From the NCBI GenBank assembly GCA_039720395.1, contig CM077833.1, forward strand, positions 18,227,133-18,291,132: a stretch of DNA of 64,000 nucleotides, read 5' to 3'. A program made the translations under genes and the position numbers. This document shows, in pieces, positions 22,647 to 35,189 of the stretch. The stretch is from Liquidambar formosana. Taxonomy: Eukaryota; Streptophyta; Magnoliopsida; Saxifragales; Altingiaceae. The notes below the pieces were generated by a model. It saw nothing but the letters and a program-made list of their open reading frames with translations. It searched no databases and was not told the origin of the DNA. Position 1 is the stretch's first letter. Each line of letters opens with the position of its first letter.

Positions 22647-25600
22647 GTATTGGATGATAGAAGCTTGTTATTCCTTGTAGAAGACTCCTGTTGAATGCTA
22701 ATGTCGCATAACTCAGACTATATGTAGTGAGTTTATAGACTGTTCTGGAGACGCTTCGATCTTATAGGATTTTTTGTTCATTTGAAGGCTGTATTTGTTT
22801 CTTGTTCGGCAATTGGGTCATGGTTGGAGTGATTTGTTCGTGGGACCTTACTGTTGTGAAGTTTACTCCACTTGGCTTATAGGGATTGCCGAACTAGATT
22901 TTGCGAATTTAATACAAAGGAATCACTTCGTGTTCCGTCTTCGAGATCAAATTGAAATTGTACTTTTATATATAAAAGGCTTACTACACAGATATGCAGA
23001 TGATTAATAAATCAGCATTGAAAGGGTGCGAAAAAAATCGTAAATGCTGTCTAGACTTATTGTTTGACTGGTATGTGATAGCCCTAGTCAATCCATTGGC
23101 TCGCTGAGGTAGTTTTGGACCTCACAATAGGTGAAGGCAGTGTATGGCATGAAGCTTTGTGTGTAATCACAACCAATTCAAGAAGTTCCAAATTGTTCTG
23201 GGCCTTTGGGTGTACACGGCTGGTTTAGCCTATGACTTTTAGGAACAAATGGCTTGCTTGACAGATGTTGGTTGAGGTTTGATTAGGGTAGAGTAATGGG
23301 TAGGAATTGAATACGCTGTGAAGATCATCAGCTTTACATCTCCCATTTAGGGTTCTGTTTCTCTGTGTGTGTGTGTGTGTGTTTTGTGTTTTTTTTTTTC
23401 TGTGAGATATGTAACTTTTATAGATGGTTTTGGTGACTGAAACCCCTCTGATTAAGTGATAGTTGGCAATTTGAAGAGCTCAGCCATTAATGAAATAGGA
23501 GCCATTCTAACTTATCCGTTTCTCTCTGAATGTGTGTGTGTTTGTGTGTGTGTGTGTTTTGTTCTGTGAGATAGGAACCTTTTATAGATGGTTTTGGTGG
23601 CTGAAACCCCTCTCATTAAGTGATAGTCGGCAATTTGAAGAGCCCATTAGTTAATGAGATGGGAACCATTCTAACTGACAGTTTTGAATGGATATGAAAT
23701 ATGAGAGTAACTTTGTAAAGCAATTAGGAGAGTGGAGCTGCCTTGTGAGGTCAGCACATGCTTGCGCCATGCCATTCTGCACAGTACGATCCCTTGCCTC
23801 ATCCAATCTGCCCATGCTTCCCTGCATGGATGTGTGCGTTTGTGTAAGAAAAGTCGAAGGTCAATACAATCAATGCTAATTGAATGAAAAAAATGTGTAT
23901 GTACTGTGCGTAGGAGGTCCCAAAGTAATATGGAACAAACCTGTCTTCTTAAAGTGAAAAGTTTCCTGCCAATACTTGCAGTGGAGCTTTTGAATATTTT
24001 TGAAACTTATGAAAGTTTGACAGTAATGTGTGGGTACATCACCATACTGCAAGTTGGTAGCGGGCACCTTAGTTATGGAGTGTTAAGATATTGAGTCATG
24101 ACTACAAATGCCTAACATAATCTAAATATTAAACATAATTGCGAGCAACTAGTGTTGGTGTCTTCTGGACTTGCTTTTCTAGTATCAACAGGTTTCTTTT
24201 TGAAAGGATATATACTAAATTAAGTCTTCAATGAGTTACACACACGGTTTGAACATACTATCTGGTTCTGAATGTTTTTGTGCTTTATGACCATCACGTG
24301 TATCTTGGAACTAGTTCTTTCCACCCATTTTGACTCACAAATTTTTGGTTTTCTGGATTTTAAATGGCTTCTTTAAATTTAGAACATCCTGAGAAATATC
24401 TGTCACATCCTAGCAATTACTGGAAAGTGCTAGAGAATAGAGCCGGTACCTTATATGAATTGAAGCAGCCCTGACATGCTATGAGTCAACTTAATTGAGT
24501 ATAAGAGATTATATGTAAAATCCTTTAATGTATCTGCTTTCATTACTTTAGGTATTAACTTTAGCTGATCGAAGCTTTTCATTTTTTTCCCCTTTCTTAC
24601 ACGTCAGTATCTTCCCTTCATGATTTCACTCCTTACGGTAATTTGTTAGCGTAGCTTCCTTTCTTTTGCGTGGCTATTGCAATTTTTCACACATTGATGT
24701 TGTTTATGCATCTTATCTCTTTCATTTTTCTAGGTTTTTTCTTCTTTATGTCTCCTTATAATAATGCAAATTTGGGAATGCTATCAGTGTGCTAAGGTAG
24801 AATTTCAGGGAAAGATTGATTAGATGGTGTCAAGGATTGTACAAGTAGGTTAGGCTATTCAGTTAACTTTAGCCTTCCATTAATCAGTGCTGTCATTACT
24901 AAAACCGAATGTTACTAGTTCAGATTTTGGTTTTTGATCTTTGAATTTCTATGGTTGTTTCTTCCTTCTTTTTTTATTTATTTTTTTTATTTTTTAGCCA
25001 TCTAGTAATTTATAGATGATCTGATTAATTTATATTGTTATGCGTTGAAGGTTTTTTTCTGTAAGCTATCAATGGGTGGAGATGTACAATTATGTAAATC
25101 CTTTTAGTTTCTATTATTTTATATGTTGATAAGATTTTCCAGTAATAGATTAATTAGATGGTGTGTCTTGTTCAAGCAAGAAGTCTTCAATATCACAAAT
25201 CTGGCTGCTGCCTTTTAAAATTACTGCCATTCCCTTTGGTTTCTGCCCTCAAGCTCTCTTTCACCAGTTTTATATACTAACATGTTTTCTTAAACTCCTT
25301 TTTCATTCAGCGAAGACACAAACAAAAGAAGATTTCAAAGAAGTAGAAATCTCAAAGATGTTGAGAAGGCGACTCACAGTCCCATCCAAGACCGGAATTC
25401 AATCTGCAAGATAACTACTTTGAAACTTGTTATGGTTATTATAATATCTGGAATGCTTTTGACACTCTTCCACTCTCCAGCGGTTTATAATACAGACCAA
25501 CTATCCAATTCTGGTTCTAGGTTTGTTTTTTTCTCTACTCTCCATGCTTTCTTTTGTTAATATTTTTAGTTCACTTTTTCATTTTTCTTACTCTTGTATT

Positions 25601-28060
25601 AATTTTTTGTTTTCTGACGTAGGGGTTCCCAGATAAGTTTTTCATATTTTCCTTTTCCAAGACAAAATAGTGAAATACTGTATGCTCAACCCTCTTTTTC
25701 TGCAGTGCAAGATTATCCTAATCAATTGGATACTTGGGACTTTGTTTATCTAAACTAAATCAGAACTCTTTTTTTCCTTGATATTTTATACTTTACTATT
25801 TTCAATGCCCTGAAGCAAAGTATATTGCTTGTAGGCCGACTTTTGTAGACAGATGGATAAGAGAGAGTCCTGCTGCAGATCCACGTTATGTATCTTTTTT
25901 AGACGTCAACTGGGATGAGATCTCGAAAATCATCGACAAACTGACTGACAAAAATGAGTATCAAGGAGTAGGTTTGCTAAACTTTAATGATAGTGAAATT
26001 GATTCCTGGAAGCAGCTGATACCAGATGCTGAGCATGTTGTTCTACACCTGGACCATGTCTCGAACAATGTAACTTGGGAATCCCTATACCCTGAATGGA
26101 TAGATGAGGAAGAAGAATTTGAGGTTCCCACTTGTCCTTCTTTACCCAAGCTTCAGGTCCCTGGTAAACCACGGATAGATCTCATTGCTGTCAAGCTCCC
26201 CTGCAACAAGTCAGGGGACTGGTCAAGAGATGTGGCTCGTTTGCACTTGCAGCTAGCGACGGCAAGGCTTGCTGCCTCTGCTAAAGGGTATCATCCGGTC
26301 CGCGTACTTTTGGTAACTGACTGCTTCCCAATCCCAAATCTCTTCACTTGCAAGGAACTTGTTGTACGTGAAGGGTATGCGTGGCTTTATGAACCCAACC
26401 TGAATACTTTGAGACAAAAGGTCCAGTTTCCAGTTGGGTCTTGTGAACTTACAGTTCCTCTCAAAGCTAGAGGTAGAGTTTTTTCTTTTTGTCATTTGTT
26501 TACCATTGTTCCCTCAACATCAAGCTAGTGCATTGAAATGCATCCAGTCCATCACTTTCTCTCCCAAACTTTATTTCTTTGTGCTCAAAGATCTTATAAG
26601 ATTATTGTGGTAAGGATTTGTTTTGTTTAGTTAAAATTTATGGTTCATTAATTCATCCTTTTGTACTGTACTGTGGCTGCTCGCAATATGCTAGTGTGAG
26701 AAAAGAATGGAAGTCAGGTCAGTTGTTACACATTTGGGGAGTTTGGGACCTATTGGTGTGACCCACCAAGGAGCTCTCCTAGGCCAAAAACAATCCAGTA
26801 AGGTGATAATCACCATGTGATTAATCTCAGTACCAATTTTTAGAGATCAGTGAGGAGTACTTTAGATGGAAATCTATAGAGTGGGTGGTTAATGTTTTTA
26901 TATCCATTCAATTTTTTGGATGTATGCCTCATGCGTGGAAAAATTCGCCGAATTAATTCACAAATCAAGTTGATCTTGTTGCAGGATATTAAAAAATGTG
27001 AAAAACTAACATTACATTTTTTTTAACAGAACATTTCTATTCGGGAGCAGCGCACCGTGAAGCATATGCAACAATCCTGCACTCTGCTCATGTATATGTT
27101 TGTGGGGCCATTGCAGCAGCTCAGAGTATCCGCATGGTGGGTTCAACACGGGATCTTGTGATACTTATCGATGAAACAATCAGTGAGTATCACCGGGGAG
27201 GCCTGGAGGCTGCAGGGTGGAAAATCCATATAATCCAAAGAATCAGGAATCCGAAAGCCGAAAAGGATGCCTACAACGAATGGAACTATAGCAAATTCCG
27301 TCTCTGGCAATTGACTGATTACGACAAGATCATTTTCATTGATGCTGACCTGCTTATACTTAGGAATATTGATTTTCTGTTTGAGATGCCGGAGATATCT
27401 GCAACGGGGAATAATGCTACCCTGTTCAACTCGGGTGTGATGGTGGTTGAGCCATCCAATTGCACATTCCAGCTACTGATGGATCACATCAATGAGATTG
27501 AGTCCTACAATGGTGGGGACCAGGGGTATCTGAATGAAATCTTCACATGGTGGCATCGGATTCCAAAACACATGAACTTCTTGAAGCACTTCTGGATAGG
27601 TGACGAGGAGGAGAAGAAAGAAATGAAAACTCGTCTCTTTGGAGCAGATCCTCCTGTCCTCTACGTCCTTCACTATTTGGGTTTGAAACCTTGGCTGTGC
27701 TTCCGGGACTATGATTGCAACTGGAATGTGGACATATTGCAGGAGTTTGCCAGTGATGTTGCGCATAAAAGATGGTGGGAGGTGCATGATGCAATGCCAG
27801 AAAACTTGCAAAAATTCTGCTTGCTTAGGTCCAAGCAGAAGGCAGCATTGGAGTGGGACCGGAGGCAAGCTGAGAAAGGAAATTACACTGATGGTCATTG
27901 GAAGATTAAAATAAAAGATAAGCGTTTAAAGACATGTTTTGAGGATTTTTGCTTCTGGGAGAGCATGTTATGGCACTGGGGTGAGACAAATTGGACAGAC
28001 AATGCAACTGTTGTTCCACCGCCTCCCGCAATTACTTCAGTATCTCTCTCTTCCTTGTAA
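22467..28060 (+). CDS. GUX: GT8 glycosyltransferase, xylan glucuronosyltransferase (GUX/PGSIP) type, copy B
   Basis: Four exons: 22467-22531, 25311-25520, 25853-26472, 27030-28060; phases agree and the total is 1926 nt = 641 aa, one residue shorter than copy A (single D in the WTDNAT tail). Same architecture: N-terminal SPTPVEARHRLSAS, membrane segment LVMVIIISGMLLTLF, GT8 domain with IDADLLILRN, NNATLFNSG, NGGDQGYLNE and HYLGLKPW. Exon sizes 1-3 equal copy A exactly (65, 210, 620 nt), showing recent common origin. Intron 1 is about 2.8 kb against 1.3 kb in copy A because of an extra ~1.15-kb stretch. The 3' end is partly repeated just downstream (28129-28216). Predicted role as for copy A: UDP-GlcA-dependent decoration of xylan in the Golgi. 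Confidence 0.93.
22590..22647. repeat. compound (CT)n(TA)n microsatellite in copy B intron 1
   Basis: About 15 CT units run directly into about 12 TA units. The matching part of copy A intron 1 (near 16890-16920) has only a short CT run, so the tract expanded in copy B. Confidence 0.9.
23352..23671. repeat. tandem duplication, ~160 bp x 2, with GT microsatellites
   Basis: The block 23352-23512 recurs at 23513-23671; both contain a (GT)n run, TTTTATAGATGGTTTTGGTG and AAGTGATAGT. It lies inside the stretch of copy B intron 1 that has no counterpart in copy A. Confidence 0.8.
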
Positions 28061-28128
28061 TTCGGTGGTGGTTCTCCATTACTTGCATATTTTCCTGTGT
28101 TGTTTGACACAGGGTTAAACACCTACAT

Positions 28129-28285
28129 GCTCTGGGGTGAAACAAATTGGACAGACAATGCAACTGTTGCTCCACTGCCACCTGCTATTACTTCAGTATC
28201 TCTCTCTTCCTTGTAATTTGGTGGTCGTTCTCCCTTACATATTTTCTGTGTTGATTGACACAATGTTAAAACACGTTAGGAATGC
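28129..28285 (+). pseudogene. duplicated 3' end of GUX copy B (last ~29 codons plus 3' UTR)
   Basis: Repeats 27972-28120 downstream of the copy B stop: GGGGTGAAACAAATTGGACA leads through the tail codons to a second in-frame TAA at about 28214-28216. At several bases this second unit resembles copy A more than the functional copy B tail does, and it is followed by the CACGTTAGGAATGCT sequence that follows the copy A gene. It is thus probably the original 3' end, displaced by a local duplication. It has no start and would not be translated separately. Confidence 0.8.
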
Positions 28286-28289
28286 TTAA

Positions 28290-30270
28290 AAGAAATGTAT
28301 CTTCTTCTTCTTCTTCTTCTTCTTCAACTCGCTGTACCTAGGTTGATAATTTTCATATAATGCAGTTTACACCCACTCTGTAATCGGAATGTCATAGAAT
28401 TATTCGATTTTGATGCTTATGAGGCTACATGCCATTGTTTCAGAATTTCTGCTTGCTTAATAGTGGCATTATTTTGGTTATGTCCTGATTTATGTTATTT
28501 TCTGCTTTGAATGATGCCCTCTTCACTACACCATATTCAAGACATGGGTTAACCAACCCAAGAGATAGATTAGTGATTTTTGAGACTTACATTTCAAGAG
28601 TTAGACAGTTCTAGGTTTGATTTATCACTCCTTGAGAGGCTAGCCAACAGTCAGTTGGGGTGGTCTTATTTGTGTTTCAGGGAATTAGTCAAACTAGTCT
28701 GAATTCCTTGTTGGCACCAAAAAAAAAAAAAAAAAAAAAAGAAAAGAAAAGAGAGAGAGAGAGAGAGAGAGAGGAAAAAGAAGAAAGAAAGACACCTTAA
28801 TCAAATATAAAATGCCTATTTTCATCAAAGTTTCAACAAATTTATGATTTATTTTCATCAGATTTAACGCCTTAATCAAATATAAAATGCAAGTTTGGGC
28901 ATTAAATTTTTTTACTAGCTTCATGTGATGCTCATATGATTTATTTTCACTATATTTTCTAATAACAAATTGAATGGCTTTTTTCATCAAATTTATGGTG
29001 TATTTTCATCAGGTTAGCGCCTTAGTCAAATATAAAATGCAAGTTTGGGCATTAAATTATTTTACTAGCTTTAGGCCTTCACATGATGCTCACATGATTT
29101 AGTTTCGTAACATTTTCTAATGATAAATTGTTGGGAGGGGCAGAGTGTAACAGGTAGATTAGTTATTTGTTCAATTTTAAAGGAGTAGTAAGAAGCATTC
29201 TTCGACAAAACCATCTGGGAATGGAGACCTTTCAATAGAGCAATGGAGGCAAATTGACTTACGAGAAATAGGTCCTACTCACTACAAACAAATACACTAC
29301 AAGATCGAAAGATTCATAACCTTTTGGGCACAACTAATATCCATTCGAACTCCCTTTATTTGTAACTTATTTCTTTTTTCGACCCAAGTAATGAGAGACT
29401 TAAATCCGACAAAACCTAACCTTTTTACATTGGGAATAAGTGCCGTATCCTTAAGCCCTTCTAGGAGGTGAAGAGATCCCATCTAGAACATTAGGTCAAT
29501 GGTGTATGAAACAGGACAAATTTATCTTGAATATGTCATTTGTATAAAGTTATGTTTTTTATTTTTTATTTTTAGGTGTAAAATTATGTTTTATATATTA
29601 GTAAATTTTATGTTTTTACACATTAATTCATCAAATCAAACTTGGACAATCTACTATTCAACTTGAATAATACGGTTTCAAGATTACTAGTTCTTATCTA
29701 ATTTAAGTCACATAATTAAAAATAATAAGATTTGTGATTTTAATTTTCCGAGAGAATTTTTAGTTATTCTTTAAGAAGATGTTATTGATAGATCTGTTTA
29801 CGTTGGTGTTGACATTTTCTCTTATAAAAAAAAGAAAATAAAAAAGATTACCAAGAATTGGCTGCAGGATTCCAAAGAAAATACAATCGAAAAAAAAAAA
29901 AAAAATGAAAAAAAAAAGGGGGAAAAATGATAAGTGATAACTGATAAAAAGGTTTCCCACGTCTCCCACATTGGCCCCAAATTGTTACTGTGCCAAGTCA
30001 ACCGCCGTAAGGTCGTGCTATGTAAAGCTTCCCATTCGTTACTATCAAGCTTGAATCGCACGAGCCACTATACCCGATACCCACAAACCCGGGCAAACCC
30101 CATGTAACTGCAAAAGTTCACAAGAGCTCGACACCAATAACACTCCTCGCAAAATCGAGACTTTACTCATTCTTATTTATCTCCGTCCTGCAATGGTGCC
30201 ATACCAATTCGTTTATTGCCTTCTTTGATCTCTCCAACTCGAGGTGGGTTATCCCTAATTTTTTTTTTTT
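28290..30270. other. intergenic region between GUX copy B and the CCCH gene
   Basis: Contains a CTT run at about 28301-28324 in the copy B 3' region, similarity to the copy A downstream sequence until about 28560, a poly-A plus GA tract at 28719-28773, and a tandem repeat of roughly 151-bp period (copies near 28870 and 29021). The promoter of the CCCH gene should lie toward 29900-30250. No other gene seen. Confidence 0.5.
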
Positions 30271-30279
30271 TTTTGGGTG

Positions 30280-30480
30280 ATCTGTTTGGTTGCTGAGAAA
30301 ACCAATGAAAAAGAAATGAGAGTGAAGTCTTCAGTCTTTCTGCTTTATGTAGTTTTGGTTTCTAAGTATGGAAAACTCTATCAGGCTCAGTTGAGGGGGA
30401 GGCTTATGTGTTTGTTGGGTCCCGAATAAATTATAAAATTTTATATATTCAGTCTATTTTCTCATCAATCAAACAGAGCA
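30280..30480. mobile_element. ~200-bp MITE with TTTGGTTGCTGAGAAAA inverted ends
   Basis: Starts TCTGTTTGGTTGCTGAGAAA and ends TTTTCTCATCAATCAAACAG, giving inverted ends of about 20 bp. A half copy begins near 30682. It is presumably in the 5' leader intron or promoter of the CCCH gene. Confidence 0.6.
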
Positions 30481-31225
30481 TATTAGGGTTTTTCTTGCCG
30501 GTAATATTGGGTTGCTTGTTTACAGGGTTTTGTCTCTAATTTCAATTTTACGTAGTTTATTACTGGATTATGTTCATATAAAAAACAGTGCGTTCGCGTT
30601 TCTTCTTGTCAACGATCTGACTGTTCTTCAATTGCTTGTAATTATGCTTCTATATGTGGATATATGTTTTGTTCTTATAAGGCTGCGTTTGGTTGTTGAA
30701 AAATGAGAGAAAAAGAAAAGGAAGTGCTTGAGAAAGGAGCTAATTTAAACATTTTGTTTTATCCCGTTATTTTCAAGACCTAATACAGGGTAACTGTCCT
30801 GTTTCCGTTTGTAGTGGTGCTCATTGTATTGTTTTTGCTACATATTTGGGGGTTTAATCGAACCAATTAGTTGAAATGTATGTTTCCATGTTGCTTTAAT
30901 TCATGGCAGTGCAAGCTACTATAATAGATTTACCTAAAGATTGGCACATCTTGAACCTCATGTAATGATGCATTTACACCAGGTTCTTGTGTGTAGTGTA
31001 TCGAACATGTATGGGTTTTTTACCCTTTGGAAAGTGTCCAAGAGGCTAAATGGGTATTGTTTGTGTATTGTTTCTTATTGGGTATATTGTGATTTTAATT
31101 TGTCAAGCTTGCTATTGGCGAGTTTTACAGCTGATGAGGGAAATTTTTGGTATTGGTGAATTAGAGAATGATGTAAAATTGGGCCAGCTTAGGTTTTCCC
31201 AACTCGGAAAACCTGCCAATCCATA

Positions 31226-31231
<6 letters not shown>

Positions 31232-31266
<35 letters not shown>

Positions 31267-31275
31267 GTGTGCGCG
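31232..31275. repeat. (GT)n microsatellite
   Basis: About 20 TG/CG-type dinucleotides upstream of the CCCH start codon; the leader also has a short CACACA run near 31440. Confidence 0.85.
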
Positions 31276-31576
31276 CGGATGTCCATATGTATTGTGCAAG
31301 AAATATATAGATGTACGCTATTGCTTTAGTTGGAGATTGAGCTCTAATCACAGTGGGATTAATTTGTGCAGAATATTGTTCTTACCCATACAAACAGAAA
31401 CAAGCTGCCACACAGAACAAACATTGAAAAGGGAAAAAAACACACACACAAAGAAGAGGGGTGTTCTGATGTCTTTTTTTAATTTCTTCCTATATGTCTC
31501 CTTTTTCGTCCAGGTTATTCTGCCTCTCAGTTGATAGAAGATAAGTATTGCCAAGATTTCTTAAGGAGGGTACACT

Positions 31577-34500
31577 ATGAGTGGAAGTGTTAGGAGACAC
31601 ATATCTAAGAGAGTTTTGAAAGAAGAAACCGAGCTTCCTGATGAGACCAGTCAAAAAATTTATTGGCGTCGAAAAGGAGGCGATTCCCATCTAAATGGTA
31701 GCGATGATCCAAATTGGTCTGACTTGGAAGCTAATGATGCATGGAATGATAGTTCTGAATTGCCATTTTGGGAACCCTTGCCTGAAATGAGTGGTGCACA
31801 GATGGATGATGACATCAATGAAGACTTCAATGGGATATCAGAAACAATGAGGCCTTGGGGTGCGGGTGACAGCTACAGCATTAGGGCGTCTCCTGGTTTT
31901 GATGGAATGGTGCAACGAAACTATAGGTGGTCCCAAGAAAACAATTGGAGGCGATCATACAGGTTTGTGATTTTGAATTCTCAATCATGTTTAAATTTAA
32001 TTTTTAGTTTACTGTTACTGATTATCTGTTTTCTGTAGAGGATTTCAAATTTGAAGAAGTTGTCATTATTAACTTTTCCTCAACAGAAACCAATTATGTC
32101 CACGATGTCCTTATACCAAGGATTTCTGTGGTCATCTTACTGGACTGCTGAATATTACTTGGCTACCCATGTCTGGTAGTGAAACAGATAGAGCAGTCTT
32201 TACAAAACTGACAAAATGTGATTTGTGTTTATAGAAGCAAACTTTAAGGTGGCACATATTGAATTTTAAACTCTTTGACCTTCCATCACGCTGACTTCAA
32301 ACTCTTTCCAGAGAAGTTGTATTCATAGTCCTTCATGGAACCTTAATGGAATAATCTATCTTCATGTTATTGCTATTATATATTTGCTGGAAGAATTTCT
32401 TGATTGGATTGTTGTTATATTTAGTATACTCCTCTTTTTCATGGTCATCATGGTTTTGGCTGCTTTCATTTTTTGGATGCTATGTATTGGAGTAGGAGAA
32501 GGAGCAGGAGCAGGAGTAGGAGTAGGAGTTGGAGTTGGAGCCACAGCCCTGTCCGCAATTTTAAACAGGAATCTTATCGATGGAGGGACAGAAGTAGAAG
32601 TAGACCAAGAGTATTATCTCAACCATGTACAGATTTTGCTGCAGGGAGATGCAGGAGAGGCAGTCAATGCAGGTTCTTTCATCAGGATAATTTGAAAAAC
32701 AGGGATTGGGGGTATTCAGAAATTGACCTAGTAGAGAGCTGGAAAAGTAGCCAGGAATATAGAGGAGCCTTAAGGTATGCCAGTACTGAAGGGTATAGGA
32801 ATTACCCACGGGATAAGGTTTCCCATGGGTACAGATATTTCTATGATGGAGAGAGAAATGAGTCACTGAGGAAAAGCAGCAGATCTACCAATCGTTATAA
32901 TGATTTTCTGAAAGGTAAGTTCCATACGGGATCATCACGCAGATATGCCCACCATGGTGCTTCTGGTGATGGTTATGACAGAAGGATTAGAAATGCACCC
33001 TTTGATTATGATCGCAAGCGTGAACCACACCGGAGTGGTGATACTTTGTGCAAGTATTTTGCAATGGGATATTGCCGCAATGGTGATTATTGCAGGTTCT
33101 TTCATGATGGTCCTGCAAGTAGTAATTCTAAAAGGAGGTCTTGGGATGATAGGTGGGGCCATGATTTGAATGATGAGAAAAAATCGTGGGGTGGTCCAAA
33201 ATGGAATGATACTACTGTTGTTTCAGACATTGCAAAGTCCACTAAGTGGGGTGATAGTGATATTGGAAAGATGAATTTTACTGATGCCATGGCTGCTGAA
33301 AATTCAACTTGTAGTAGGTGGGGCAATGAGAGCAGATCATCTAGTAGTCCAGTGTGGAAGAATAAGGCTGCTGAGAGAGATGAGCACCATTCCTCTCATT
33401 GGGGGAGTGGAAGTAGTGGTGCAAACATAGGCGTTCCTGAATCAATGGTTGCGACAAATTTATCTGTTAAAGAAGAGCCTCCATTCACTCCAGGGGGCTC
33501 ACAACCTCAAATCCTGAATGGACTCTCTATAGCTGCTCGTGAACAGAATATATCACAAGAAGCGTCAGGCCTGCAGTTTTCTGACACATTTGTTCATCCA
33601 ACAGTATCTGAAAGTTCTTCTGTTCAGCAGCATTTCAGTCAAGAAGGGAATAATAATGCGATATCAGCCAGTTCTAATTCACACAATGATGCAAATTCCT
33701 CTGGAAACAACGTGCATGTGGTTCTTGTGCCTGGACAAAGCTTCAAACAAGATGGTGACAGTTTAGGTTCTCAACCTCTTCCAACTGTCAATGAAACCAG
33801 CCAAAGCCAACAGACACTCTCTCTAAACCCTTCAAGTGGACATACTTTTGACCTGAATGAGCCAGTGCAACAGATAATCTCTGCTTTGAACCCGCAAAGT
33901 CAGATAGAGGTTTGTCAGGGAGAATCTGTCAAGATTCCAGCAATGGTGGAATCCATAGTCCCACGAGTAACCTCTGGAACCTCTCAAAATGAAGCAACTA
34001 GAGAGCAAGTTACTCAAATCACTAATCTTTCAGTATCTGCGGCTCAAGTATTTGGGAATGAGCAGCAACTTCCTCACTTATATGCTTCACTAAACCCTTC
34101 AACAGGAATGGTGCCTTCCCTTCCCAACTCAGGAAGTGTTTCTCCTGCTGCTGATTCAAAAGCTGTTCAGTTTAATCGAGCTACATGGTCCCAAGAGCAG
34201 TATAAATCTGTAGGGGATAGCATTGATTCCAGGAAGTCTGGCAACAGTGAGCAACCCCCAGCATTTTTGTCAAGTCCCATTGGACAACGAAATCAAGAGA
34301 CCCCGGGGCCTAATTTCTCTGAATTTAACAAGAGTGACCATTCAGAGGAAGAACATCAAGAGAGTTCAAAGTTGAAGCGACAGGAGCCAATTGCAAATTC
34401 AGAAACAAGGGAGAATAGCAGAACCGTATCTGAGGAATGCAAGCAAGATCAAGAAATTGGTCATTCGGAGAATGGGGATGTAGATGGTAGGGTTGAAGAG

Positions 34501-35189
34501 GGCAGTAGGAACAAGGATGAAAAGGATATGCTGACTTTCAAAATTGCACTTGCAGAGTTTGTTAAGGAGATTTTAAAGCCCACGTGGAAGGAAGGCCGGA
34601 TGAGCAAGGAGATTCACAAAACTATAGTAAGGAAAGTGGTTGATAAAGTGATCGGTACCATTCAAAGAGCCCAGATCCCGAAGACGAAGGAAAACATTGA
34701 CCATTATCTGACTTGTTCGAGACCTAAGATTACAAAACTTGTGCAGGTGACTCCTCATTGCTGTTACCTCTAATTTTTTGGAATTCATTCACTGACAAAA
34801 GTTGCATGTCTCAGGTGGCCAACTCATTGTACTAGTGGTTCTATAATCCATTTCAATGTCCGTTTTGATTTCTTGCATTGGTCATAATCTCCATTTTATG
34901 TCATGTTCTCATTACTTAGTGGAAAGTTTCACCTGAATTTTGGTGGTAGTATTTCCATGGTTCTGCAGTTTTGTTCATCACAAATATGCATCACTTGCTT
35001 TATTGTTATTTGGATCTTTTGGGCAAGGAAATGATTTCCATTGAAATAAACCAATATATAGAATGGATCATTTGTGCTTTGTTTCAACCAATGTGAAATT
35101 CTGTTTGTGATACATACTGAACTGCAACTTTTTCTCCCTTGTTGCAGGCATATGTGGAGATATATCCGAAGAGTGGGAGTGATGCTTGA
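31577..35189 (+). CDS. CCCH zinc-finger protein with RS-rich region (C3H38-like)
   Basis: Exons 31577-31962, 32493-34746 and 35148-35189; total 2682 nt = 893 aa. The N-terminus is acidic (SDDPNWSDLEANDAW). After the first intron comes a short arginine/serine stretch (SRRRSRSRSRSRSWSWS, about residues 130-146), then two CCCH fingers of spacing C-x7-C-x5-C-x3-H: CTDFAAGRCRRGSQCRFFH and CKYFAMGYCRNGDYCRFFH. A long low-complexity Ser/Gln/Asn region follows. The conserved helical C-terminus (FKIALAEFVKEILKPTWKEG... to EIYPKSGSDA) is completed by the small last exon. CCCH fingers of this kind bind RNA, and the RS stretch suggests a nuclear, splicing-linked role; that is inference. In Arabidopsis a related gene (At3g18640, from memory) neighbours GUX1. 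The start codon follows an in-frame-stop-rich leader. Confidence 0.9.

Noticed and set aside
32362..32544. Thr/Pro/Ala repeat open frame on the minus strand
   Set aside because: Shadow of the RS-coding repeat of the CCCH gene.
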